Of a DNA stretch of 64,000 nt, positions 12,016 through 22,900 are shown piece by piece. Origin of the DNA: Heliocidaris tuberculata. Lineage: Eukaryota; Echinodermata; Echinoidea; Camarodonta; Echinometridae. The stretch spans positions 31,179,409-31,243,408 of the forward strand of contig CM046846.1 of assembly GCA_025618425.1 (NCBI GenBank). The letters are read 5' to 3'. Below the pieces are notes generated by a model. That model had not been told where the DNA came from, ran no database searches, and saw nothing but the letters and a program-made list of their open reading frames with translations. The translations under genes and the position numbers were made by a program. Each line of letters starts with the position of its first letter. The stretch's first letter is position 1.

Positions 12016-12479
12016 GTGGATAAAATCTTTCCTTTTTCACAAGATTAAGTATATGTAAGATCGTGGGATTAGGTGATTTTTCCCCTGTCTTTGCTTTTCA
12101 TCTTTTTGGACAATGCTCATCTTAAAGAGTTTTAGGTCCATTCAAATGATTTACATGTACATGTTTACACTTTGTTTGATGTATGATATAATTTGTATGT
12201 AATTAGGTGCCTTTCCCTGCTTTTTTCCCCCCTAATTTTGTCGAAGCACGTCTTAACTTTAAAACTTTTAAATCCATTTACATGATTTACTTGTATACTT
12301 TGCATTCAATGTATTTTTGTTTCAATGTATGATATAATTTGTGATTATGTGATTATTTTCAATGTATGATATAATTTGTATGTGATTATGTGAAAAGGGA
12401 AAGAAATAAAAATGGAAAGAAACAAAAAATGTCCACGATGCAACTTTAGCATCATGCTTTGCAGTTTTGTAGTATATGA

Positions 12480-13060
12480 TTTGAATATTGAGCGAGCGAG
12501 CAAAGAGAGCGAGCAAACAATATTCAAAATTTGTGATGTCGAAATTACATTGTAATATAAAAACGGGAAACACAAGTCTGATGGGATTTCATTTGCAAAA
12601 TTTCACAATGAAAATTTATTTGATAAGCTATACTTTTAATACGAGCGAGCATAGCGAGAGAGCATTTGGGAATATTGGCTCTAAGTCACTTTGGATTAGG
12701 GGCGCATGTTATGGAAAAAGGCACATGTTATCATAGGGAAAAGGACACTTATTAGAAAAAAAAATTGCAGAAAAGGTAGAAAAGGCAGTTATTAGAGGTG
12801 AAAAGGGGCACTAATCACACCTGAAAAGGGGCATTTATAAGAACGGAAAACTTTCTTATAAAGTAGAAATATTAAATCAGTGCCTATAAAGACAAAAAAA
12901 AATAAAAAAAAATAAAAAAAAATAACTTTTTACATTAAAAGGGATAAATGCTCTTGTTGAAATAGGAGCATTTATCAAAGGCAAGGTGAGGGATGACGTG
13001 TAATTATCAAAATGGGCACTTATATAGAACGGGAACCAATTCGAAAGGAAAATGGGGGTA
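12480..13060. repeat. Diverged low-complexity repeats (gcgagcga and 'aaaaggggcactta' phrases)
   Basis: 12485-12660 is bounded by two gagcgagca-type motifs with AT-rich DNA between. 12700-13030 contains six or more decayed copies of a phrase like gaaaaggggcacttatnaga. No coding content. Confidence 0.5.
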
Positions 13061-13064
13061 TACC

Positions 13065-13308
13065 CAGACGTTGTAATTCCGGACAGGTTGTTAATCCAGA
13101 CAGGTCATTTTTAAACAGTAAATCGAACAACTTTTCATGCAAATTGTCACAAATCTTTCACAGGATAGGTTGAAAATCATGTGAATTGCAAATATTCACT
13201 GGTTTTAGTGTTACTTGATGCATGTTTTTCGTAAAATCTGACGGCAAAATTGACAGGCTAATTTTTGTTAAGTGTCCGGAAATGCAACCCCCCCCCCCCC
13301 CCCCCCCA
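13065..13308 (+). repeat. Dispersed repeat, copy 1, ending in poly-C
   Basis: Starts with a tccggacaggttgttaatcc phrase, contains tttagtgttacttgatgcat, and ends ttgttaagtgtccgga before about 20 C. The copy at 13968-14197 is collinear with it, differing by scattered substitutions and small indels. Confidence 0.8.
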
Positions 13309-13967
13309 TCCTACTTATCTGAAGTTAAAGGGAAAAGTATAGGGCACTGTGCCCACATGCAAGCCCCAGAGTGGTACTTCTGACCGGCAGTCTACATGTT
13401 GTCATTTCATCAATCTTCTATGAGTTGGGTGATGATGACACAGGTCATCATCCTCGATGAATATTGGGGGTGATGTATTATTCCCTCTTTCGATCCCACC
13501 ACATTCGACCGGTTTCTAGATAATTATGTATCTCGAGCTCCCTGGCTGTGTACAAAAGTATACCGTATACATACCACGTACATACGCGGTATACGTACGC
13601 GTACGTACGCGCTACGCAAATACTATATACTATATATACGATCGGGACAAATTGATTCTCCTTCATTTTCGTGCCCGTGTTTTGCTGTGGGAACTGCGAA
13701 TTTGATTTTGTGCAACTCGGTTATTGTTTGTAAGTTTATGATTTCCACTTTCGCTGCATTTTTATTGTTGCTGTCATTTATATGAGACGAATTGCAAAAA
13801 TGTGTCCGATAATATGGAAATTTGACGTCTGACAAGTTGTATTATTGAGTGTATTAATATTATGGAGCGGGTATTATACACCTGCACAAGCACGGGAACC
13901 CCTCGGCCTCGGGTGTGACGTCCACGTCTACTGCACTCGAATCAGCTAATGCTAGAATACTCACACG
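13309..13967. other. Intergenic stretch between the two repeat copies
   Basis: No gene seen. 13555-13625 contains alternating tacgcg/tacgta palindromic phrases. 13890-13950 is locally CpG-rich. Confidence 0.5.
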
Positions 13968-14197
13968 TTAGGTGTCCGGACAGGTTGGTTATCCGGACAG
14001 GTCACTGTTGAACAGTAAAAATAAAAACTTTTCGTGCAAACTGTCATTAATCTTTCACCAAGTATGTTAACAATAATATGAATTACAAATTTCAAAAGAT
14101 TTTAGTGTTGCTTGATGCTTATTTTTGTAAAATCAAACAGCAAAATTGACAATGACAGGTTCATTTTTGTTAAGTGTCAGGACCCCCCCCCCCCCCA
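13968..14197 (+). repeat. Dispersed repeat, copy 2, ending in poly-C
   Basis: Collinear with 13065-13308: gtccggacaggttggttatc start, shared tttagtgttgcttgatgc, and end ttgttaagtgtc before a run of about 14 C. The two copies lie about 900 bp apart in direct orientation. The palindrome tccggac near both ends may be the terminal signal. Confidence 0.8.
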
Positions 14198-14707
14198 AAT
14201 CATGTATGCAAAAGTATCTACCAGTAAGGTATAGGTCTATGTCAGGAAAACTAACTTACATCTATGATCTAGATTTAATGTTAGATTTGTTGACATGATT
14301 ATGATGATTAACTTGTTTGATTTAGTTGGAGACACACCTTCTTTGTTGACTTCCTCCGTTTACTAGTGGACATTGGTGGAGAACTGCAATCCTTTGCAGA
14401 AGGAACAACTACATAATACACCAATTGTACTAGACTGTTGCAGTGGTAATGCTACATGCATAGATATAGTTGGGTGTTCCAACTTTCAAAGCACAAAGAT
14501 ACAGAGAGCCTGTAGGATGCGGTATAAAAAAGAAAAACTGCATCGATGACTCATTGAAAATAGGTTGTATGGCTTTCAAATTAATCTTAAATTACATGAT
14601 GTCTTGATGCTGTGGATTGAAATATTATAATCATAAAGCTAATGCAAATTTGTATGTGAAAATATTAATTTTACATTCTGCTTGTTTTGCCCATTTTTAA
14701 TATTCTA

Positions 14708-14980
14708 CCATCATTTGCAAAAGTTTAAGACCACCTCGGGATTTGTTGGTATTTCAATAATTTGGAATACTTTCTTTTGTCTCTTTGAATGATTACACAA
14801 CATGTTTACTACAGTGATCAGTAGCACAAGAGTAATGGTATAAGCCCATAGTTCAAGTATGATACATAGGTTATGCCATGAAATTAATTGTATGTCTGAA
14901 AAATAAGTTCAATTTTTTACTTTCTTTCTTTGAGTTATTTGCATTTTGGAATAGTGGTCTTAAACTTTTGCAAATAATGG
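14708..14980. mobile_element. Tc1/mariner-like MITE with 27-bp terminal inverted repeats
   Basis: The left end (14708-14734) is ccatcatttgcaaaagttta continuing into agaccac. The right end (14954-14980) is its reverse complement with one mismatch. Both ends are flanked by TA (14706-14707, 14981-14982), the expected Tc1/mariner target duplication. The 273-bp interior has no coding potential. Confidence 0.9.
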
Positions 14981-14981
14981 T

Positions 14982-15674
14982 AATGTTTATCTTCTTTTAA
15001 GATGTTGCATTTCAACCGAAAGGGACTTTCTTTGCTCTGGATTCTAAATTTTAACTGCAGGCTAATGGCATAATGCTTCATCCAATTATGTCAGATGATG
15101 ATGATGATAATTTTCTAGTGATTTTTGCTCTTACTCTCAAGATATTTTGTCCTGTAATTATAAAGATATTGCAATGAAACAGATTCTCTAAATAATAATG
15201 AATATTTAGGAGTGCTAAAAACAGAAAGTACCATAGCGCTTAAAAAAAAAATACACATTTGAAAAGAAAAGACAACAGCAACAGCAACAGCAAAGAGACA
15301 GACTCAAAAAAGTAAGAGATTACATTAAAACATTAGTACTGGGGAAAGAGATATGTTTTTAGGGATCTTTTGAAAGTGGCTAGACAAGTTATTCTCTGAT
15401 GCAGAGTGGAATATTGTTCACTCTGCTCTGATTGGCTACATTGTTCCCATTATACTCACTTACTCAAAAACCTGGATTGCAACATTTTTGCACAGATATA
15501 TTTTTCTCTTGAATTTGTAACATTTAGTAACACTTACAGTGCATGAACATGTACCTCTCTACTGAGCAAACTTGTGAATATGTACATGTATTACAGTCAC
15601 ATTATAAATAAGGTTTTTAGGAGAAGCTACATTAGGAACAAAATTCATAACTATTCTGAAACCCTGTGCATTCA
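14982..15674. other. Intergenic AT-rich DNA, no feature seen
   Basis: Contains a short (ACAGCA)n-like patch near 15275-15292. No exon, RNA or terminal-repeat element recognised. Confidence 0.5.
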
Positions 15675-16087
15675 TTAAAGGTAAAGTTGAGTTTCGGTCA
15701 TGAGATTGAATTTTCAAATAAACTGTCTTAAAGCCATTGGGAAGGTTGATTACATGTATATAGCACATAAGAATTGGTGTATGCTGTGAGGTTTTGGAAT
15801 CACCACAATTATAAGAAATTGACTCAATCCTGCTTAGAGTCACATGCACTGCACTCAGAAATTATATGCTTCTATATGGGACTACACACAAGTGTTTGGC
15901 CCGAACATTTCAGCTGTTTCTTGTCATAATTTTAAAGGTGAGGGCATTTGAAGAGCAGTCCTTTTCAGGGGAGTAGGGGACATTTGACATTTCTACTATA
16001 TGATAATCTTCCAAACTAACATAAAAAGAATGAGAAAGCTCACAAATTATTTTTTACCTTTCCCAGAACTCAACCTTCTCACTAAAC
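15675..16087 (+). mobile_element. MITE family 'GTTGAGTTCTGG', copy A
   Basis: Ends aaaggtaaagttgagtttcgg and, inverted, aaccttctcactaaa, with ccagaactcaacc before it, match the inverted repeats of copies B-E at 38.4, 40.4, 43.4 and 46.6 kb. The interior carries family-specific phrases such as gcacataagaattggtgtatg and gagggcatttgaagagcag. No coding frame. Confidence 0.85.
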
Positions 16088-16566
16088 TCACACTGTCACT
16101 GCTTGATAACTTGTCTACATATTTGAACTCCTATGCTGACCCAGGAATGGCATCTGAAATCGATTTGTTTCTTGTGGAAAAGACACTACGTAATAGAGTA
16201 CATAGTGCAAATGTACAATAATGCAGACTCTACAAGTCATTTTTTTCTCATGAATAGATCTATGTGAAAAGATGTCTTTGAATATTAATATTTTTGAAAA
16301 GGATGTACATGTACTCAGTTTTGTGAGGTATCTCATCAAACAAACCCATAGAAGGTTGATACATGTACATGTGCACTATGAGTATGAACATGTACAGGTA
16401 GGCTACATACAATACATATTGGCCCGAATTCACAAAAGAGGTTTATTTTAAATTTAAACCATGGTTTAACCCTCCATAAGTGTTGTACGCACATGCACAT
16501 GTCCTCTTGTCCAATGAGCAGACAGTAATGCGCTTATGGCTTATATATATGCTTATTTATGCTTAA

Positions 16567-17061
16567 AGGGGGTACCCAATGCTGAAACAATGTTAGTTCA
16601 TTTAAAAGATCATGATTTTATTAGAAGAAAATCATCTGCCTTAAATTTTTTTTAAAATTCGTGTTGCCAGAAAATTCCCGAAATATGGTAAGATTTCAGG
16701 ATGTTTTGGCCCCTCAGCTGTGTCCCAATTTCAGCTAGGTAACCACAATGACGTCAAAGTGGTTACCTTGTCGCGCAATTAAAGCAAAATGTGCGCAAGG
16801 TGTAATGCATTTTGTACAGTCTAGCGCGCAACACATCTGCAATACGCGAAGCTGGGTAACCACTTTGACGTCATTGTGGTTACCTACATGTAGCTGAAAT
16901 TGGGACACAGCTGAGGGGCCAAAATATCCTGAAGTCTTACCATATTTCGGGGATTTTTCTGGCAACACGAATTTTAAAAAAACTTAAGGCAGATGATTTT
17001 CTGCTAATAAAATCATGATCTTTTAAATGAACTAAAATTGTTTCAGCATTGGGTACCCCCT
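16567..17061. mobile_element. TTAA-flanked foldback MITE with arms of about 200 bp
   Basis: The ends are agggggtacccaatgctgaa and its reverse complement, and the arms stay complementary to about 16770 and from about 16855. Only about 85 bp of non-palindromic, CpG-bearing centre separates them. TTAA flanks both sides (16563-16566, 17062-17065). TTAA plus an RGG-type end fits Kolobok better than piggyBac; this assignment is inference. Confidence 0.88.
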
Positions 17062-17130
17062 TTAACTCATTACCTACTGAATTCTCTCATTCCCATAGGC
17101 TTAATACAGGGACCACCCGGTTCCCGTAGA

Positions 17131-17381
17131 CAATGGGTGATTTCAAGTTCGGTGTTGGTGTTGGTGTTGGTGTTGAGAGCGTGCATTGGGCTGCTGATTC
17201 TAGCCCCAACACCGAATTCGGGTTTATAAGAATAATACCAATCACGTTATTGATAGCTCAACACCTAGTGAAGTCAGTCCCAGCACCAGCTTCATTCCAG
17301 GTTCGGTGTTGTGGCTGGTGCTAGTTTTGCCCCAACACCAACACTAGCTTTCAACTCCGAACTTGAATTCACCCAATGGGT
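17131..17381. mobile_element. Small inverted-repeat element with ggtgttgg repeats
   Basis: Left gatttcaagttcggtgttgg and the right reverse complement of ccgaacttgaattcacc form the ends. The octamer caatgggt occurs immediately outside both (17131-17138, 17374-17381), consistent with an 8-bp target duplication as in hAT elements. The interior has four ggtgtt units and their complements. Confidence 0.7.
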
Positions 17382-17464
17382 TAATTTTGTCTGGGGTGGA
17401 GGTTTGAACCATGGCTTAGATCATAGTTTAAAATAAACCTCTTTTGTGAATTGGGGCCATAGAT

Positions 17465-18099
17465 TCGACATGTACATATAGTGCTATTGCCTCACCAGTT
17501 GTCTCTGAAAATCATCCTGATGTCCACAATGTGGTGTCATATATGTGTTGACAAAGCTTATGATTTTCTGTGCCGAAAGAACACATCATTTAACCTGAAT
17601 GTGACTTTAAAAGGTCACTGTAAAAATCATGTAAATTATAAAAAGACACTACTTTTTTGAATATTAATTTTCCTAAATGAAGCTATTAATTAATTAACTG
17701 AGCTATTAATTTGTTGATAGATGAAGAATGGATGCATCATTATCATACACAATTGGTGATCCATTTTGGTTCAAGAATTTCGGAGAAAATAAGCTGTAAG
17801 TTTGACAATTGTTTGAGAAAGAACTACTAACTCATATAAACCCCTCAAAAAAAGTTTGGAAACTCTAGTTTGATCGATTGTACATATATCTCTCTTGTCA
17901 TAGCATGATCATGACTTTGTTTAGTATCATTAGAAAGTGTGTTTAATCCTCTTTAAAATGATATCATATTTGTAATGATTTTGCAGTCATGAAATGAGCA
18001 GTACACCATAATAAGGGGCAGGGTCAAAAGTGAAAAGTTGCAAAATGCACTGATAAGCACTGGTATTGTTATTTAGAGCACTTTTGTATTTTCTTTTCT
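17465..18099. other. Intergenic, nothing recognised
   Basis: AT-rich with no coding or terminal-repeat signal. Confidence 0.5.
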
Positions 18100-18350
18100 T
18101 CACTTTTTTCAAAGTGACAGGTTTAGTAGTACAACTCTCCATATGTTTTGTACACAAAATTTCATATTTTCCCCATTATCTCTCAAGGTGCAGCTTGTTT
18201 CCTTCTTAGCTCAAGATATATCATGGGAAAATGTATTTGACACAACATATGTTGAGTTCACAAAAAGACAAGCAGCATCTTTAGAGATAATGGAGAAAAT
18301 ATGAAATTTTGTGTACAAAACATACTACTAAACCTGCCATTTCGAAGCAA
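18100..18350. mobile_element. Foldback element, arms about 80-100 bp
   Basis: The left arm (18118-18200) and right arm (about 18268-18340) are reverse complements apart from a 12-bp gap. Shared blocks include tttgtacacaaaatttcata and gagataatgg. The loop is about 65 bp. It has no coding capacity and a clear target duplication was not found. Confidence 0.8.
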
Positions 18351-19747
18351 CATTGCCAATTTAAGGATCGCCATAGAAAGTAAATTGAGACTTTTCAAAC
18401 TTTCAGAACTTTTTCATTTCGTAACCGATTTTGATGGAACTTTTTTTTTTAATTGCTTCTCTCTATGCTCTCTTTTCATTAAAATGGATATTTCCCCAGG
18501 GTTTCATTCTCCTTTAATATTGAGGAGTTGACATTGAGAAGATGTATGCAGCAGTGAGATTGCACAATTAAGAGCTCCTGTTTCAAGTGGCTCTATAAAT
18601 GACATGTACAAGTGCATACATGTACATGTACTTGTGCATTCAAAACTGATACTGATAAGGCTATTCTGGGTGTACAAGACATATTGTTATCATTATTATG
18701 ACATAGATACATCAATAAATTTTCATGTTGCTTAATGGCAGAGTTAAGTTCTAACAATATCCAATCAAATACAAATTGTGTGCTAGTGGTCAATCCCAGC
18801 AGTGCTATTAACTTATTTCATACACATTTCAACAAAATACATGTAGAGACATTTTATCAAAATATGATCTAATACCAGCAAAATATTTTTCTGATAAAAG
18901 TTAAACTTAACAGGTGGCTTTGGGAAGTTGGGTATTTCAAATACTGTATATGTGTCCCTGTCTTGCAGGGAGGTCTATCCAATCAGTCCCAGGGCTAGGA
19001 TTCTGGTCACTTGACACAGATTTCAAGGATGTATTTTGTACTTTGATTGGAGATTGCAGGATCCTGATTTTGTCAAAACTGTTATGGGCTCATATATACA
19101 TTTTCTGTCTCGTACAGCAGTTAGTATGAAGAACAGTGTTACTATGAATTTTGAAATGAACAAGACAATTTATGCTCTTTATATATTTGTGCAATGTGCC
19201 AAAAATTTGACAAACACCACACTTATTACTTTATTTTGACATAGCTTTGAATATGACAATGTTACAGGATTGATATGAAGTGAGAGTGAGCTATTTCAAG
19301 CTCATTGCATATGGTCTATAGTCTGACCAATAGTATTTTAGAGAATTTCTCTTTGTTCACTGCTGCCAATGTACAGTGTATGTAGAAAAAAATAGAATAC
19401 ATGTACATGTTTGTAAGCTGTATTTGTTGAACTTGAGGCATTATTATCAGTCTTACAGACTTACATGTATAATCTTTATACGAAAACTCACTCTGTCTCA
19501 CTCAGATAAAGGTAAAGAAGTAGTAGACCTAATCTTCAAATGGTTTTTTTTCAGTTTTCGTAAAAGACTAATTTTATGAATGAAATATTCTAATTTTTTG
19601 TGTACATACATGTACATACACTGCAGACCTGCATGTATTTCTTGCCAGAATGATGTTATTTTTTACTTGCTGTGATGGTGTTTTTGCGAAGAACAATAGA
19701 CGGAAGGTATCCTGTTTTTAAATCAATTATCCATGTTGCTTTGGCAG
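18351..19747. other. Upstream flank or 5'-UTR intron of ATP7
   Basis: The first ATP7 coding exon has a splice acceptor, so at least part of this stretch must be intron. No upstream UTR exon could be identified confidently. Several tacatgtacatgta words are present (for example 18619 and 19401). Confidence 0.5.
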
Positions 19748-19900
19748 GAATCCATCATCAGCTTCATCACCATGGCAACAGAGAGTGGAGGACATCAGTT
19801 GCAGCTAGCAATAATTGATGTAGAAGGGATGACATGTAACTCCTGTGTGAGGAGTATAGAAGAACGAGTGGGTGATGTCAAGGGAGTGCATCTTGTGAAG
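19748..19900 (+). CDS. ATP7: ATP7 exon 1 (start codon; N-terminal half of metal-binding domain 1)
   Basis: The ATG at 19772 sits in a good context (caccATGG), 24 nt after a TTGGCAG acceptor. Encodes 43 residues ending GVHLVK, with MTCNSC at 20-25. Donor GTAATC, phase 0. The upstream acceptor implies a further 5'-UTR exon that was not located. Confidence 0.9.
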
Positions 19901-22900
19901 GTAATCTGATATCATCTTGAAACATAAAAATTAACACAGTACCTAAACCCCATTCAGAAACTCAAGCTCCTATTATGCACACTAAACTAATGGGCATTAA
20001 GCAGTAAAAATCTTGTTCATGAAGTATCAAAACCCACATGATATGAGCATTATTTTTATGAGAAAACCCGCATCGTGAGGGATCTGTGAATTGAAGGAGA
20101 AAACTTTGCCATGCGTGGTGCGGGAAATCAAATGATGACCGATATCAGTGTTTACATTATTATACCTCCGCCAAACGAAGTTTGAAGGGGGTACATGTAT
20201 ATAGGAATCAGTGTACGGTCGGGCAAGTGGGCGGGCGGTTGGTCGGTCGGTCGGTCGGTCGGTTGAAAATCTTGCGCATCGAACCACTTCCTCATTTTTT
20301 GAGCAATGCTCATGAAATTTGGCACACACATTGGGCTTGTGGTGAAGATGTACAAGACATATTTTTTGAATGTGTCGGAAACTGCATTGCCATGTTAACA
20401 GCATGGCAACGGCATATTTTGGCAATAAATCAGTGGGAAATCTTGCGGATCGAACTACTTCCTCATTTTTTGAGCAATGCTCATGAAATTTGGCACACAC
20501 ATTTGTCTTGGAATGAAGATGTGCAAGACATATTTTGGGAATGTGTTGGAAACTGCATTGCCATGGTAACAACATGGCAATAAATCAGGAAAATATTGTG
20601 GATCAAACAACTTCCTCACTTTTTCAAGCAAGGCACACACATTGTTTTTGTGGTAAAGATGTGCAAGACATATTATTTCAATGTGTGGCAACTGCATTGC
20701 AGTGGTAACAACATTATGGCAATAACACGGGAAAATATTGCAGATCAAACCACTTCCTCATTTTTGGAGCAATGCTCAGGAAATTCGGCACACATTGGGA
20801 TGGGGGTATTAATCACCGTCAGTGATATTCTAGTATTAAATTGATAAAGTCATAGTAAGAAAGTAAAAATGAAACAATAAATTATCTGTTTGTGTTTATC
20901 TACATGGGGACAACAAGCAGTTTTAAAATGATACATATGGCAGTTTATGGGAAATCTACACACAATAATAAAAATATTCATAGAATCTCTAGTGAGGATC
21001 TTGCATTTTCTGACAATATCTGTGATGGTGACTGATAATGCATATCTTGTTTGCCATAAATACTGGTACATTTGAATGTCTTAGAAATAGACCATATTGT
21101 CTGTTGTACTATCATATATCATTGCATTGTACTTTGTACTGTGCGTTCACATGCAATTCCATTGTGTGAAGGTCATCTCTGCATACATTAGGCCTACATG
21201 GATCTGAATGTAGATTGGTTGTGAAGATTCAATGCTTGTCGGTGCTTGTGTATGTTTATTTTCTCTTTTTGAGCAAGATAAATATGTATGTCCTGTAGTG
21301 CTCTAAGCATATCTATCAGTTTCCATTTAACAGATGTACATGTACATGTAATATATGCAATTATCTTGTGTGCTGTCACAATTTATAAAATGCTAATGGA
21401 ATTGTAAAAGGAAAATATTAGTATTGCCGCCTTTGCCGGCTTTAAAAAAAAAATCTTTTGTGACTTAGACCTGAGAGGGGATCAAAGTCCATTTGTACGT
21501 TATCAAAAGCCAATCATGCAAACAACCAATCAAGGATAATTATTCTTGTATATTGTGTCATGAGGTACTTTGGACATACCATGGTAGAAAATGAGGACTT
21601 GACTGATGATATAATTTTTTTTTTGTCTTGGTACTTTATTAATTCAAATTTTTAGGCAGGGCATCGTTACATTAATTAATAAGTGAAATTAAGAACAGTC
21701 ATTAGTAGTAGTCAGTTTATGGTATTATGTACACATGTATCAATACCTTGACTTATTTGTTTAATCTCAGGCTAATTTTATTATCTGTGATAGTTTGATC
21801 ATATTTTGTTTGTTTTTGTGTCTTGTATTTTAATACAGGTGTCACTGTCAGAGAAAAGAGCTTTAGTAACCTTTGATCCTAGAGACATTGACCAATCATC
21901 TTTGAAGGATGTGATCTATGAAATGGGTTTTGATGCCTCTTTAGGCAGCAGTGAGTCTGATGTGGAATTTGGTATCATCTCCATAGAAGGCATGACTTGT
22001 CAGTCATGTGTGAAAACAATTGAAGAGAAACTGACAGGGATGGAAGGTGTTGAGAAAGTAAGAGTTCTTTTAGAGCAAAAAAGTGGAGTTGTCATGCTAA
22101 ACAGGAACACAATAAGTCTCCAGGATGTTGTGGAGGAAGTCAATGGTTTAGGATTCAAAGCTGACATTGCAAGTGGAATGCTCTCTCAAGATGATGAGAA
22201 GAAGAACAAAAGGGTTGTGATTGGAATTGAGGGAATGACGTGTGGCTCATGTGTAAAGTCCATCGAGGGTCACATCGGATCACTTCCTGGTGTTGACGCA
22301 ATCAGTGTCTCCCTGGCCAACAAGGAAGGGGCCATCACCTACAATCCAGCATTGACCAGTGCAGAGAAACTCAAGGAGGCTATTTATGACATGGGCTTTG
22401 ATGCTACACTTCCTTGTAGCACTCCACCGACCCCAAACAATGGGACACCTCTTGCAATGGTCATCATAGGTATTGAAGGCATGACTTGCCAGTCTTGTGT
22501 CCGCTCAATTGAAGACAAGATAGGCTCGATGCAAGGAGTCAACAGTATAAAGGTTTCGCTGCAAGATAAGATTGCGGATGTGAAATACATGTCATCGCAG
22601 ATCAAAGCAGAGGAGATTCGTGTTGCAATATATGATATGGGCTTTGAAGCCACCCTGCCAGAAAACTTCGATGCAAGTGCCCTTGACGAAAGTCAGACAG
22701 CAACACTTCGTGTTGAAGGAATGACCTGCGGTTCCTGCGTGAAGAGTATTGAAGGCAAGATGTCGGACCATCCGGGCTTAGCGTCCATACAGGTATCCTT
22801 AGAAGGAAAATCGGCAACGGTGACCTTCGACCCACAGGTGACAACACTGCTAGCCATCAGGGATTCCATCTATGACATGGGCTTTGACTGTTTCATGCCA

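Larger units (their letters stand above)
8940..12440 (+). mobile_element. Dead, 5'-truncated non-LTR retrotransposon (L1/Tx1-like)
   Basis: A single LINE copy can be followed through several broken frames. An N-terminal linker holds GWYEEGEKNMQYFTQLLES (about 9160). Then come a reverse transcriptase (9545-10900) and a C-terminal zinc-knuckle (zf-RVT) with CSFCKKEAETYPHLFLKC (11440-11500), ending near 11806. The 3' UTR has internally repeated tgtatgatataatttgt phrases and an A-rich end near 12430. The apurinic endonuclease domain is missing, so the copy is 5' truncated or rearranged, starting after about 8940. The RT sequence order (YRPITLLNVDYKILSKVLA) is typical of the L1/Tx1 side of the LINE tree; the clade assignment is by eye. 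Confidence 0.85.
16420..17461. mobile_element. Outer foldback MITE carrying two nested MITEs
   Basis: Left end ggcccgaattcacaaaagag followed by gtttattttaaa (16421 on) matches the reverse complement of the right end (17407-17461), which has taaaataaacctcttttgtg then aattggggcca. The arms are about 45 bp. Two further inverted-repeat elements sit inside, at 16567-17061 and about 17131-17381, so the original element was much shorter. Confidence 0.8.

Noticed and set aside
11714..12040. His/Thr/Pro-rich minus-strand frame
   Set aside because: Translation of the TG/CA microsatellite in the LINE 3' UTR.
20027..20583. 182-codon minus and 133-codon plus frames with repeated phrases
   Set aside because: Internal repetition matches the tandem DNA monomers on both strands, and a genuine ATP7 intron spans the area.
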